Shown here piece after piece: positions 19,142 to 33,200 of a stretch of DNA of 64,000 bases. The position numbers and the translations under genes were made by a program. Position 1 is the first letter of the stretch, and every line of letters starts with the position of its first letter. The stretch comes from Rhea pennata (lineage: Eukaryota > Chordata > Aves > Rheiformes > Rheidae), in assembly GCF_028389875.1 (NCBI RefSeq), contig NC_084670.1, positions 12,309,383-12,373,382 on the forward strand. The letters run 5' to 3'. The notes under the pieces are model-generated. The model was not told the origin of the DNA, did not search any database, and worked only from the letters and a program-made list of their open reading frames with translations.

Positions 19142-21227
19142 TGCTGTGGCATCCAGCTAGGACCAGGGTGGTGCCAGATGGAAGGGCCTGGACCTGGCCT
19201 GTTGCAGAGTGTCAGATCTGCAATGGTCTAACCAGGATCTGGACTTTGTTCCAGGTAGGGCAGGGAGCTGGCTCTGGCCAGACCCAAGCAGGATGCAGCC
19301 CTGTAATCTGTAGCACAGCAGTGGGAGGTGCACGGGTGTTCAGTGATGCCCATGGCACACTGGGGCGCACAGTCAGGGCAGCAGTGGGGCCAAGACAAGG
19401 CGCTTGGCCCAGACCTGGCCCTCAGGTGCCCACTCCGTGGCCCAGTCAGTAGCAGTTTCAGCCCTACTGGGAAAAGGGCACAAGCCTCACATTGAGCTGT
19501 CGGCACCAGGACTCAGGGCTTGTCTGGTTATCGCTACTAACTAAAGCTGAAGTAAAAGGAGAGTTGTTGTGAGTGAATTGTCTTCTAGGATAAAACATGG
19601 GCTGAAGAATGCAGACCTGGAGTGATAGTGGAGGTCCCACAGTGAAAACACAGATTGCAGTACTTGCTACAGAAGTACAGCCTTATTAATTAGGTAAAAC
19701 CAGTCTGAGAGAACAGAAAAATCGGAGAAATTGGGAACCCCTGAAAAGAAAGGGCATGCTAGCAAATCCTGCTAGGAAACTAAAGCAAATAGAGGGGCTC
19801 CTGGTACAAACAAGCCCACAGATGCTGTTATGAACAGGATCAGGGCACATACAGTGTTGCAGGGAGGATCCCATGCGCAGAGGGGCCAGAGCCTATCCCC
19901 ACTCATGGACCAGAACCTCAAGGCTGTGTTTGGCCCATGCACCTTGCGTGCCCCCTGGCTTCCCCTGTGGGGTCAGCAGCAGGAGCCAGACCCAGGGGCA
20001 GGGCACAGCTGCCAGCTCCCCTTAACTCCTGTCCCCTCACCTTGCATAGTACAGGCCAGGGCACTGCAGAAGCAGCGATGTGTCTGGGGCAGGCAAGTTG
20101 CTGGTCCCAGTCCTGCTGTCCCCTATCTTGGCCCTAACCCCCTGAGGGAAAGCTGCCAACAAGGGTGGGCCCCGGGAAAGGGTTAGAGTCCCTTCTTTCT
20201 TGTGCTTTATAACCCCAGTGCGGAGGATGGACCTGTCCCAGCTCAAACCGGCCTGCAACAGGAGCAGCACCTCAGCTGAGGGAGCTGGGAGGCATCTTCA
20301 CCTCCTTGTGCCAGCACCCAGCTGTAGGGCAGCCACCGCCTGCTCTGCACTGACCTTGCCTGATGGGAGGACACCCCCAGGCAGCACAGTCTGCTCCCAT
20401 CTGCTCCCTGCAGGAGTATGGCCCAGCGCTGAGCCAAGGGACAGCAGAGCAGGTCATGGGGAGCAGTGTCATCTCCGCCCTCCTAGCCAGCAGCCCAGTG
20501 CCACCCTGCCAGCCCTTCCCACATGTACCCCCAAGTCTGCTGCAACTTCCTGGCAGTCTCCAGCCACTCACTCCCTCAGCCAGCTAGCATGGCAGCTGCT
20601 TCTACTTGTGCTCCTGCTGTCCCTCCCGCAGCCAGAGAGGAACAGGAAGCTTTGAAGAGCACCAAGCTTGATTTAACCTCCTCCATGGTCCCCCAAGATG
20701 GGCTTTTACCCAGAGGAAAGGGGCAGTCAAAGTGTGGGCACTGCAGTAATGACAGCTACAACATAGAAATATCCTTAATATAATTAGGTGCAGGGCCTCC
20801 CCCCTCCCAACCACACACATACAAACTAGCAGGGCCCGAGAGCCTCTGCACAGCCAGTCACTGCCATGGGCACAGAGGCAGCGTCCCCTCCACCGGGAGC
20901 AGGCGCCCACGGGAGAGTGCTGGGGAAGGGCCGGCAGCCCAGCCGCAGCGCAGCGCGGGGCAGTCCGTGCTGGGGCAGTCCTGCCCAGGCTCCCCCCGCG
21001 TCCTGCAGCCGGCACTCCCGTCCCCTGCGAGGGGGGAGCATGCTGGGGGAACAGAGATGCTGACACCAAGATGCAGCCACCAATTCTAGCTGAGGAGCGT
21101 CCCGAGTGGGTTAATTCTAGTTGGAGGGTTATTCTACGAGCCGTACTGCAGCAGGGCAGGGAGGATGGGGGCTTCCTTGCAGGGAAGAGCTGGTCCGGGC
21201 AAACGGTCCGCGTTCCTGGCCAAGTGC
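19142..21227. other. DPH2 / IPO13 convergent 3' UTRs and intergenic spacer
   Basis: The two genes end tail-to-tail with about 2.1 kb between stop codons. The left part should be DPH2 3' UTR and the right part IPO13 3' UTR (minus). For IPO13 I see no AATAAA; the nearest variant is TATAAA on the minus strand at 20211-20206, which would give a ~1 kb 3' UTR. No gene or named repeat is visible here. Confidence 0.5.
19551..19556 (+). terminator. DPH2: candidate DPH2 poly(A) signal (AGTAAA variant)
   Basis: AGTAAA lies 410 bases past the DPH2 stop and is followed by the GU-rich stretch GTTGTTGTGAGTG, as expected for a downstream element. No AATAAA was found closer to the stop. Tentative. Confidence 0.4.
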
Positions 21228-24200
21228 TCAGTAGTCTGCTGTGTACTCCGTGCCATGCAGCCCTCGGCACAGCAGGGTGAACTCCTTCACCATCTCCTTC
21301 ACTCGCCGCTTGTTTACACGCTCTCTGCTAACACAAACAGAGGGGGACAAACATGAGGTGGAGAGGAGGGACAGGGACTGCAGCATGCAGTCGCGCAGCA
21401 CCCAGCAGGGGCACAGCTACTACCTGGCCACCGCAGCGCAGCAGCGAGGGATGCACAAACCTGAGAATCTGCTGGCTAAAATTCTCTTTCTGCTCGGGGC
21501 TGACGCGGGCCGAGGGGAAACCATCCTGCTGCATGGCCTCCTTGATCCAGATGCTCAGGTAGCTGAAGCAGTGCTTGTTCAAGGCAAAGAGGATTTCTGC
21601 AAAGTGATCCATGAGGCTGCGGGAAGCCTGGCCACCAATGCCCTGCAACAGAGCAGACAGACTCTGCTGAGCTTTGTGCTGGGAGGTGCTAAGCTCAGCT
21701 CAGTGGTCGCTGCCTCTCTAAACCAGGGAGGCCTGGTGTCACCCTGCCTGCACCCACCCTTGCTCCCAAGTCTCCTGCCCCCAGCTCTGCAGGGGATGCT
21801 CTCTGGGCACAGAGCTCAGAGCTGCCCAGGGCCCTGGAGGCCACAGTCCCCGTGTGACTCACCTCCAGCACAGCCTGCAGCAGCACCTTGCCGTTTTCAT
21901 GCACAACTTGTCCCACTGGGGCAATCTCTCCGCAGCGGGGCAGCAGCTCTGTCTGCAACACACAGCCCGGGCCAGTCAATGCCAAAGCAGGCTATGAGCA
22001 GCAGCTCCCTCCCCAGCCTGCTCTGGGGGATGCCCCAGTGCACAGGAGGTCCCCAAACTGCCCTTCAGGCCCTCCCCACTCCCAGCTCTTGGCTTCTGAG
22101 AAGGTCTGAACTGGATGGGGAAGGAAGGGGATAGGCTTTGTAGAAGAGGTTTTCATGGTGGCAGCTCTGGAGAGCCAGCAGCACAACCCTTTTCCTGCAT
22201 GATCTGGGGGATGAACAAGCATGCTTGAGGAAGCCACAATACTCACAAAAAAGCCACAAGATGCTTTGACTGTTGGGGCCTCAGGGAACTTGAGAGAAAG
22301 GACACCTGTGGGCAGAAGGCATTCAGGTTAGCAGCCAGAAACCTCACACACCTTTCCAAAAGAGCTTTGTGGTACTCCATGCCCCAGCTGGTCATTCCCA
22401 AGTCTGCAGGAAGAGCAGGCTGGTTTCTCAGCAGAGGGGTTTGGCACACATATCTGCATGTATAATGCATGCGGGCATGCTCAGGGTACTCACCACACTG
22501 AAACACTGCTTTGACATCCAGGTTGCTACACAGGAAGAGGTCTGGCTTTCTCTTCAGAGCCTGCAAGGCACACAGATAGACAGAATAAATACAACTCTAC
22601 AGAGGCAGCCAGAAAGACTCCTAGGAAGCTGGTGCCCCAGACAGCCTCTGCCTGGACACACACTTACCTGGGCACACTCATGATACACAGCAGATTTACA
22701 CAGCACAGAAGGAAACTATCACTTTTACCCTCAAGAAAATGTCAGTCAAACATCCAGGCAGTTCACTACAGTCAGGGAACTCTGACCCAAGAGCTGAGGA
22801 TAGATGCCAAGGTGGTGTACACACAAGTACTTCAGACAGACACAGGACAGAGGTTACCTGTCCCAACGCAACAGGACAGGCAGAGGCAGCGCTCCTGGGA
22901 CAGGGGCAGCCATGCAAGACCCAGCAGAGAACAGACACCACTGTGTTTTGTTCTTCTCCTCCTGCGGACTCTGGGGTCACAGCAGTAATTTCAAGCACTA
23001 ACCCAGTGTTTTGCTCCGGTCTGGACCAGCAATGCACTGTTTTGGCTCCAGGACAGAGAAGGTAACGAGATGCCAAGGTTGCCTGGCACTTCCTGAGCAA
23101 CAAGCAACTGTGAGATCAGAAAAGCTTTGTGTTTCCTCTGCTCAGTGATCCCATCAGCCACTGTACAGTTCAAGCCTTTACTGTTTCACTGCTGCTGAGG
23201 CCACCTGAGATGTGGTACAACAGGGTCACTGCCATGCAATGGCTTGCCTCCCCCCACCATGCTGGCACCCTGTGACATGGCAGGGGGGCAGTTACCAGAC
23301 AGAAGTGCTTCAACCTGCACATTTCCACAGGAAATGCCCTACCATGAAGGACATGTCTGTGCCCTGACCAGGATAGCTGTGGGCCAGCACTGGGGACAGC
23401 AGCCCCATATCCTGCCCTGGTGTCACTGCAACACTGGGGACAGCAGTCACAGCTCTTCTGGGATGACAGACTCACAGCAGGGTGGTCCTGCTCCTTTCCT
23501 GGAGGACTGAGAGCCCAAACTGGGAGCTTGGCTCCTTTCCGTGCTGCAGCCTCGGGCTGAACTGTATGCAGAGCCACTGCAGCACTGCATAACCCTGCCA
23601 CCGTATGAGTCTGTTTTCAGGATGACAGCAAGGACAACTTTCAGCTGCCAGCACTCAGGAGATGGCCATCTGCCTCTAGCCACGGCCTCTACTGGGAGCT
23701 AAATCTTGTTATTTCCCTCACCCCTTCTCCTCTAGTGACAGTCCACATCTGATCATTGCTGGGAAAGTATGCTGGAGATGAGAAAACTGAGCAGCAGGTT
23801 TCAGGGCTACCCCACCTCCTTTCTGACCCTTGGTATCACGCACTGCAGGAAAGGACCTGAATTTGGGACACCAAAAGGCATCCCTGGTACAGTCCCAGGG
23901 ATCAGCTTCCAGGCTAGATACAGAGGGGGCTTCACTGGTGTGATCAGGGCCAGATTATATTGTGTGTGTATATACAAACTGTATGCATCATTCTTGATGA
24001 CAGGCTAGAGACAATATCTGATAGCTAGCAGCTGTACAATGGTTTAGAAACATGTCCACTCATCACAGCTGCCGTGCTCTCACCACAGAGGTCTAGCCAG
24101 ACCTGTACTGGCCAGTCTGCAAGATGCTGCTTAGATTCAGTCACATCTCTCCAAACACCTCAGCCCCCAGCCCTCCTTTGGGTTCCCAGCAGAGTGATTA

Positions 24201-27200
24201 AGAGCCCTCTCTCCCCAGCAGCACATTGCTGGCAAGGGTAGTTAACTGTTTGGTGATACCACCCAGCCATAGGTTCCTGTCCTCTGCCAGTCCAGGGGCC
24301 AGTTTTAACCTATGTCCTGCACACTGCAAAACTGTTCAGCCAGCACAAGTCTTCCAACAAGCTCAGGTAACAAAAGCCACCTACCTGGATGGTGCTTCTC
24401 CTAGCCAAAAAGAGCAGCAGTAGCCAGAGACCCCAAGCTCTCCTGCAGGCTCACAGCAGCACCAGCTTCTCACTGTCAATGCCATGGGGAAAGCGTGGTC
24501 TGACACTGGAAGTGATTCATTTCACAGGACTTCTCTACCCAGGAAGCACAGAGCACAGGCCCAGTCTGGGCACACATCAGCACACATCTAATACAGATGG
24601 AGAAGCTTTTTCCTCTGTACAATTGGGCCCTGTAGGGCTTTTCCATTAAGGAGGCCGTACCAGGTAGGTCCAGCTGCTTTCCCCAGTATTAGTAACCCTG
24701 CTCCAGCCCCACGGCCTCTTAGTACCAATCTGCCCTCTGCATATCTGGCGTGAGAGCACCTCCTAAGCACTGGGCCAGCAAAAGGAGCCATGGCCAGGGC
24801 AGGTCTTTAAATGTCAGCGTTTTCAGAAACTGGAACCTTCCCCCTCCGTCTTTTGTCTGCTGCAGACAAAGTGCAGAGGTGAGCACTAGCTCTCCAGCAA
24901 GGGATGTTGCAGCATTTGCTGTTTAGCAAATTGAAATCTCTCAGTGGAGAAAAGCTAGGTCAGGCACAGAAAGGACAGTGAGTTCTTGCTTCTGCAGCAG
25001 TTAGGAAACCCCTCAGACAGTTCTTCAGAGCAGGCTCCTCTACAATACACTCTTCAGAGAGAGGGAGGAAGGGTGGGAACAAGAGAGGCCACTGAAACCA
25101 TACTCTTCCCACAAGCATGAGATACAAGAGAAGACCTACACAGCCAATTCTTGCACCACTCCAGGGCACACACTTCTATCTGGCTAGGAAACTCCTACCA
25201 CTGCATTAACAGGGGTATTGTGGTTGCAGGCCCTGTAAAAACACCATCTCAGGGCTTCTGTCTTTCAACTCATCTCATTGAGGGTTAGCATCAGAGCATG
25301 CCACTGTCTCTTCCTAGGCTGCATGCTGATGGAGCAGATCCTCCAGCTTAGGAATGGTACAGGAACTTGGTTGGCCACCGGGGTCTGCAAGGGATGGTCA
25401 GCACCTACCTGCCTGGCTGAGCTCCAACCAGATGGGATGCAGAGCAGCCTGCTCATTATGGCTCAGCAAGGCACCTGTGACTCCAGTTAGAGCATCTGAG
25501 AGCTCAAGAACTGCTGCTCATCCCTGAGAGAAGAGCTACACTGCTCACCTGGCCTGCCTGCATGTTGAGCTCCTCTGCAGCCACAGTACTGGTTAAAGGG
25601 AAATAGCTCTGCCTGCACTGCAATATAGCCTTGGCACTGAGGGATGAGGGGGCAACAGTCTGAACCAGTACAAGAAGAAAGCAAGGTGGAGAACATGCAG
25701 TGGGCTAAGCACCCTGGCCAGTCCCTGCCTAGGGCATCACAAAAGGTGCTGCATTGTCTGCCCAGCAAGGGCCTCCTTGTGCAGTCATCCCTTGGACTCC
25801 TAGTCAAGTCAGAGGGCATCACCACAGCACCCTGGAGATCTGTGCTGGGTAGCACATATCACTACTAGTACACTGTCAGGGTAGTTGGATGTGTCCTCAG
25901 CTCTTCGTGAGGAGGTAGGCTGGAGCAACATCCAGCAGCCCAGCCCGCTAGGAGCTGGGGCTCTGACACAGCCTGGAGCACTTCCCAGATCCAGCAGGTC
26001 CTGCTGGAGGCAAAGACACTCTCCTGGGCCAAGAACCAGCCTGTCAGGCAGCCTTGAACTCAGGAAAGAGGCAGAATACATCTAACAGCAAAACCAGGAG
26101 CCAGGGGGAAGGGAGACAGCTAAAGAGCTAGTGAGAGAGAGAGGTCCTGATTTGGAGAATGTGCAGGAATAGTTAATAGGCAAGACGGGACATGGGAGAA
26201 AGCCAGGCTGTGGTCTGCACCCCTGGGAACCCAATACAGAGCAACCACAGTGCAACTCTGAAGATGTACATGAGCAATACCTGCAAGCAGGAGAGGAGAG
26301 GTCAGAGGGCCCTGTGGGTGAGAACTCTCAAACACTGCCCACTGCTCAGGACCCACTGCCTTGTTGCCTGGATGCAGACCCTGGGGTAAACACCAGCCAC
26401 CACTGCTTCATAATCCTGGGCATGGACACTCAAGATACAAGAGAGAGGCACTGACCACTGGAGCTCTCGAGGTGAGATGCTCACCACAGGCAGGGAAGCA
26501 CTGATGCTCCAGACTTTCTGACAAAGGTTGCAAGTACTGGTCAGTGCAGGCTTATAGCAAATGCTTACTTTATTTTTATTACTCAGGCTTTTAGACCTAA
26601 TTTCAGGGACTCTAGCTTACGACTTCAGGGACTTTGGCTTACAATTGGCCAGCCACCACCAAAAATAGATTATGAACAAGCACGCGGTCTGACTGCATCT
26701 TGAGATTTACCAGCACAGCAAACCAGTGCTGAACAAAGGCACTTCTAGTGAGCTTGTGCCTAGATCACTCCTGGTCCAGTGCCATTCTGGCTAGTCTCCT
26801 AAGGAGCAAGGTAAAAAGATGCAGCTGATGGATTTCCAGGAACAAAAGACTGGCAAAATGATCAGCAGCACTTACCGGGGAGTCTCATAGCCTGATAATC
26901 ACGCCCAAATAAATACATTGTAAAGTCAGCTGAAACTGTAAGTTGTACAGACAGCTCCCTATGTGCTTGTGACAAAGGGTTAATGTGCAGGTATTAAGAG
27001 GTGGGAGCAAGCAGGAGTCAGTAGGGCATTCCCTCTCTTCACAAGATTGTGAAGAAGCAAGCAACTGAGCAACTGGCTATAGTTCTAGTATTCACATATT
27101 TAAGTCACAGGAAAAAAAAAGCCATTAAATGACCCTAAGGCTAGGGAGAACAGTCTCCAGAAACACCTTTTACAAAGCTGAGTTATCAAAAAGTACTGAG

Positions 27201-30200
27201 AGGATCTGTTGACAGAGGAAGACGACCAAAAAAAAAAAAAAAATGTGTAGAAGGAGAAACCAGACAAATTTGAGCAAGAAAAGGTGAAACATTTCTACCA
27301 AAGTGATTAATCGCAGCACCAGACTGCCAGGGAAGTGGCAAAATCTCTGCCTTGACACACTCAGATCCAAACCTGATAGAGCCAAACAAAGGACTGTCCA
27401 CTCTACAGGCAAAATGTATTTGGATATAACAGCCTCTTCCACGTAAAAAGACAAAGTAGATCTAAAATTCTCTCCAACTTTAATCCTGTGCATCTACAAA
27501 TGCTCAACATCATCACTGAAGAGCATGTTTCTCTGGAAGAGGACAGGCCAAACTGGGGATGCTGGACACATCTGTGCTGTCAGCTGCCTCCTGAAGTCAT
27601 GAGAACAAAAAGCCAGAGATGTGACCTCCCTCAGCTTCTTGATATGTTTCAAAGCACCCTGCCAGGTCATCAGTCCTGAACACGGGCAGACTAAGGAAAA
27701 GGAGGAAACCCTTGGAAGAAGTCCTGCACATGATGAGAGAGGAAGGGGACAGGATCATTCAGCCTCCATGGGGCTGCTGGAATAAAAAGCCTAGGAAACC
27801 ATCAGGCAGCTGCTGGAGGTGATGGCACAGCAGCAGAAAGTCATTCATCTCACAGTGACTGAAGACAGAGCAGCCACTGAGGTAGGAGCCTCATACCTGT
27901 TCCGGCAGCAGAACCTGGACAAAGCCTTCCCGCCAGAGGATTCAGACCGGGGCAGACAGGACTGTTTGGGAGAGCCGGGAATGTCACAAACACACATGCT
28001 GCCAGCAGGCTGTCTCAGCATCTGCCTACAGAAAAATACGCTCCCTCTTGCCGAGGAAGGCCAGTGTGTAGCAGAGTTTCCCAGCAGATGGGATGGGTAG
28101 TGCTTGCTCTCACACCATGACTAATGGAAACGCAGCATAGCTGCACTCTTCTCTCTAAAAGAGCACAAATATGCTATGTCCAGATACAGAGAAGGATCCC
28201 AAGCTACCGAGAAACTCCACATCTTCCAAAGAATCAACAAGCAGGGCTGGAAGAGTCTGAAGAGGTTGCCTCATCCCTTACCCACCTCACGGCAGGATCG
28301 GCTCTACCTTCCCTCCAAGGAAGCAACAGGTTTGTTGAGAATTATTTCCAGCCCTCCAAATGACAGCAGCTCCCCAACTGATCTTTCAGCACTCTTTATG
28401 CTGTTAGAAAGATTTGCTACTGCCTAATCTGAACTCTCTTCTGTGATTTCATCTGGTTACTTTTTGCCCCAGCCGAAGTGAACAAAAGAGGAATTTTTAC
28501 CCACACCTGTGTTATTACCTTTTATACACCTGAAGACTCATGCAACTCCTCAGGCTTCGATCAGTCTTTCCTCCCTGTTATGTTTACAAGCTGCTGATCA
28601 TTCTTCACGCTTTTCTCTGTTCTCTCTGGTCCATATCTACAAAAATGTCGTGCGCCAAACTGGGCATGGTGCTCCAGTTGAGGTCTCGCCAACGCTGAGC
28701 AGCAAGGAAGGATACCTTCACGAACCTCACATACATCTCCCATTTACTGATCCTCACATGTTTGAAAACCTTGTAAAAAAGTTACAACTTTCAAAACTGG
28801 CATCAGGAAAAATCTACAAACACTTTCTAATAGGGTCATAATCATTTCAGATCTTTTAACAGCAAAAGAAGGGAAGAAAAGGCTGCAATACTAGTTGTGA
28901 GACAAGACTAGTCTCAGCAGGATCTGGACTTCAAAGTAATACATACGGACACTGCTTTAAAAGTGAGACATGGTTCCCTCACCCCACTCCCTGCCAGCTC
29001 CATCCAGCAAAGCCTGCACATGGGCCAAGCAGCCATCAGAGGGGGCTAACACTTTAACAGCCAGGACAAGCCAGACTCCTACACAGAAGTTTGGCTGAGC
29101 TGGGTGATTGGAAGCCAGGACAGCCCACAGTTCTTGTTCCTGCTTGGGTGGGTTGTCAGTTGCGTGACTGAACAGCCACCGTGACAGAGACTGTGTCTAA
29201 CTATCAGGAGTATCTAGCTTAAAAAGGACAGATATATTTCAGAGAGACAAATATGCTGTAACTCACAGCAGCGAGACTCACTGCAAATCCATTGGGTCAG
29301 ATCAAAAGTCCCTCTACTCCAGTGCCCTGTCTCAGACAGCAGCCAAAAGCAGATGCCCAGGAAGGGCTAAACAGAGCACTCTGAAGGTCTCCCAGCTTCC
29401 AGCTGTCTACAGCTCAAACATCCTGAACCAGGGAAGCTTTGTGTATTGAGACTGCCTCAATGGATTTTTATTCCATAAGCTCTTCCTATCATGTGCCATT
29501 AGAGGTCTTGTCATTATGGAAGTTAAGTAGAAAGTGACTTTCCTAGGTCTTTCTCATTGCCAGCAGCTCCAGAGCATTTTCCATTGCTATGAGGATAGCT
29601 TCACTCCCTCTAGGTAGGTGCTGGGGAATGTGTCTCATGCTGGGGGACTTAATACCCAAATCAAGGATGTCAGGGCTTCTCCCTCAGTTGCCATAGCAGA
29701 CTCCAGAGCAAGCTGGACTTCTGTTCCTCTCAACAGGTGTATATACACACACAGCATAGTACAGGCCCTCCCTACCCACTGCCAGCGGTGAAGTGTCGGC
29801 CCTGCTCCTCAGCTCCTGCACTACAACCCACTGCTCTCTGCTGCACTGGCAGCACGACTGGCTTTGTCCTGGGCAATCACCACCACAGCTGCCTCTGGCA
29901 AAACAGGATTTCTTGGCTTCAAGAGCTGCTGCGCCCATTTGGCAAAGTGCCTCTGGCAGCAGGAGGATGCAGTAGGACAAGGCAGGTTGGTGGACCAGGG
30001 GAAGCACCATGGCACAGAGAGGAGAGCCTCAGCAGAGCTTCAGGTCCAAAGGTCCTCGGACACAAGGCCCCTTTCCATCCCATTTGCTTCTGCTAAAGAG
30101 GGACAGGCAAGAAATTCCTCCAGACATAAGCTTTCTGCAGCTGCTCGACCAGTCTGAGGGCCGTGTGTCATCAAGCTGGTGTCACAGGATCACTCCCAGG

Positions 30201-33200
30201 CTGCAAATACAGGAGCTATTGTCACCACCTCTCAGCCACCATCCCAAAGAGCTGCAGGGTCATTAGGCAGTATGGCATGGTGGGAATCCAGGACTGCAGG
30301 CGATCTGGGCACAGAGAGCCAGGTGGCTCCCAGGGCCTGACAGGTCCAGGCACAGATGCCATCACAAGCACATTCCTCCCTTCAGCCGATAGTTCAGAGC
30401 TGACCCCAGCTGCTGCTGCCCGCAGCTACGGAGAGAGTCCACTTTGCCGGATGAGCGGCACGGTACCAGGCTGAGGCAAGTGTTGCCTAGTACTTTGTGC
30501 AGAGGGCTTTCTCCCACCAGCAGCAGAGCTCGGGCCCTGGGGAAAGCCAGTCAGCTCAGTCTGTCCCTGCCCTGAAGGATCCATCACAGGGAGCAGGTAG
30601 AAAGAAGAGTAGGAAAATGACCATTTAATGCTCTAATTTTCTGTCACCCAAGCATGATTGTGGCAGCAGCAGCCCAGAGTGCCCCATGCTGGCTTCTGCT
30701 GTGCCACTGGGGCCAGGTGCAAGGCGAGGGGATAGCAGCTCCGAGGCTGCCCTGCACAGGAGGGCACTGCCCTGGGGATGGTGCAAACCCAGAACTAAAG
30801 GAGAATGTTTTGTTTTCAACTTCCACGGAAACAGATGGAGAAACTCGATATTCAACTAAAAGGAAAAAAAACGTTGTCAACAGAAAGCTAAAAATAGGTT
30901 TAAATTGAATTAAAAAGAGAAAGAGAGAGAACAGAAAGTGAATGAATAAGAAACTAAAACACACCTGTGCCAGGAGTTGCATAAATGAATCAACAATATC
31001 AGGATGATCCCTGGGCCCTAAAATATAATAAAGATGTAACTTAAGAGAAAAATCATACAAACAGCAACTCAACATCATATAGTTATGTGATACAGAAAGA
31101 ATTTACAAGTGAAAACAGGAGTGTAGGGGAGGAGGGGTGTGTGGGGAAAGGGATGGGCAACATGAGCAGCTTGAAGCAAGTTAAAGAAACAAAACATACA
31201 AAAAATCATGAAACTTGGAGAACCCAAGAACAGAAAGAAACTGTAAAGGAATAGGTCTGAAGCCCCAGGATCTCCAGCCAGCACCTGGGTGCTGCAGAGC
31301 CAAGGAGATCTTCATGTCGTTGGGGAGGAAGAGGAGGAGGAGAAGGGGCTAGCTGGGCACCATCTCCACAAGGAGAATTAGAGCTTTTGCATTGTAGGGA
31401 CTGAGCGAGTGTCTTCAGAGCACCATTTGGTCCTGGAAGATAACTGCAAGTGAACGACAATACCTCAGCAAACGCTTGACAGGCCCTGCCGGGCTCAGGC
31501 GTGCACATGCTTGTCACCAGCCTCAGCTGTTCAGGAGCCCCTGGCACAGCTGCCCTCCCACCCCTTCCCAGATGTTCTCCAAGCCCCTCAGTCCAGGACC
31601 CACACAAAGGCCTCTCCCCCAGCATCCTCCTGGGAGAGATCAGTTTAATGCCCAGAGATCTCCATGCCAGCACCACTCACCCTACCTTGGCATCCGATTC
31701 TTTGCACAGACACATCACAGCCCCTGCAGGGTCAAGCATCCCACCCTCTCCAGCTGCATTTGTGCTCAGACAGCAGAATCTGCTTGCTCTGCTCAGGGCT
31801 GGCTGACCACAGAAGATGATCCCTGAGGTGGGAACACAGTCCTGGGCACCCAGTGAGCTGGGCAGTCACTTGCCTGTGTGCCCAGAAGCATCTATGCCTC
31901 CCCAGGCTCTGAGCCAAGAGGACTTTACTGTACATACATCCAAACGCCACTGACAGAAGCAGGGATCTGATCTCTAGATAAGCCCAGCTCACTTGCCCAT
32001 GACCAAAAGTGACACTTTAGCACAGAAGGATCTGCTCAGACTGAGGTGTTCCAAGGAAGCACAGGCCCTCATGGACCCCCCCACCTCTCTAGGGAGCTCC
32101 GAGCCTTGTACTGGGGGAAGGCATCATGTTATCCAGCATCAGGCTATGAACACAAAACAAGACCTGTTGGGTGCCATACAAGAACAACTGAGGTGCTGAA
32201 CGACCAGAGCCAGCAGCTACACTATGCACTTGTCCCTGTCACCGGACAAGTTACCAGGAGGCTAAAGGGAGCTATGGCATGGAGGGGCCTGTCATAATCC
32301 CACTTGATTTTTGTAGCAAGCGGGTAATGTAGCCAGCAAGCCAAACACACAGCAGTGGCTCTGAAAAGGTAGTTCCGGAGGTGTTCAGAGACATCTTTCT
32401 GCTTATATAAGGCTTGATTCCTGGTCACTACAGACTTCCATTTGAATGTAGCCTCACTGCCAAGTGAGGACTGGAGCTCCTGCTCTTCCCCTTGCAGCAC
32501 AGCAAGGCACTCAGTGCCAGTGAGAACCAGGCTGTCACTTGAGTTGAGTTTTGCACTGGGGGCTTCCTGCTTCTGCAGCCCTGTAAGGAATGTACCCACT
32601 TTCCAGGGGTTGGGATGAATCCAGCAATAGACATGGCCCTGTTAGCTTAGTTAGGAGTGAAAACAGCCATTCCTGGTAAGATGCCTCCAGACCTCAAGCA
32701 TGCAATAGCCTGAAAATAGCCCCAGCATGAAAAAGAATCAATTACACGTACCTTGCTGGAAAAGGGTCAGTGTGACTGAGGTAACGAGCAAGAAGAGGGC
32801 CTTGATGGGAGGGAAGTGGGCAGGCTCATGAGCAAAGATGTGAACCAGCTGCAAGAGACAGAGAAAGATTGAAGCTGCTGCTGTCCCTGCACTCTCCCAG
32901 CCTTCCCAGGCAACAGCAGCCTGGCTGGACAGCACAGGACTTTCTGCACCCATCACAGCCACAGCAGGGAGAAGCCAGGGATGCATGGTTTAGTCCATGG
33001 TACAGTGACTTATGGCTTAACCCATAATAGGAGGGCAGAGAGAACCAGGCTTGTCCCCACATGGAGGTCACTGCTTCAGCAGAGGCAAAGAGCACTGCTT
33101 GTAATGGTGACTCGCTCAGAGCAGTGAGGTTAGATCACTGTAAGTATAGGATACCAAGGCTAGGCAGGAGCAAGAGGCAGCTGGCAAGAAGCCTTGTGAA

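Larger units (their letters stand above)
22561..30964 (-). other. IPO13 intron 15 (8.4 kb)
   Basis: Non-coding. It contains ancient CR1/L3-like fragments at about 28495-28760 and 29285-29560, an A run at about 27229-27243, and otherwise no feature I can name. Open frames here are short and lack recognisable domains. Confidence 0.7.

Noticed and set aside
20206-20211. TATAAA on the minus strand as the definite IPO13 poly(A) signal
   Set aside because: A weak variant nearly 1 kb past the stop; could be chance, so not listed as a feature.
21241-22134. 297-codon plus-strand open frame
   Set aside because: Antisense shadow of IPO13 exons 18-20 and introns.
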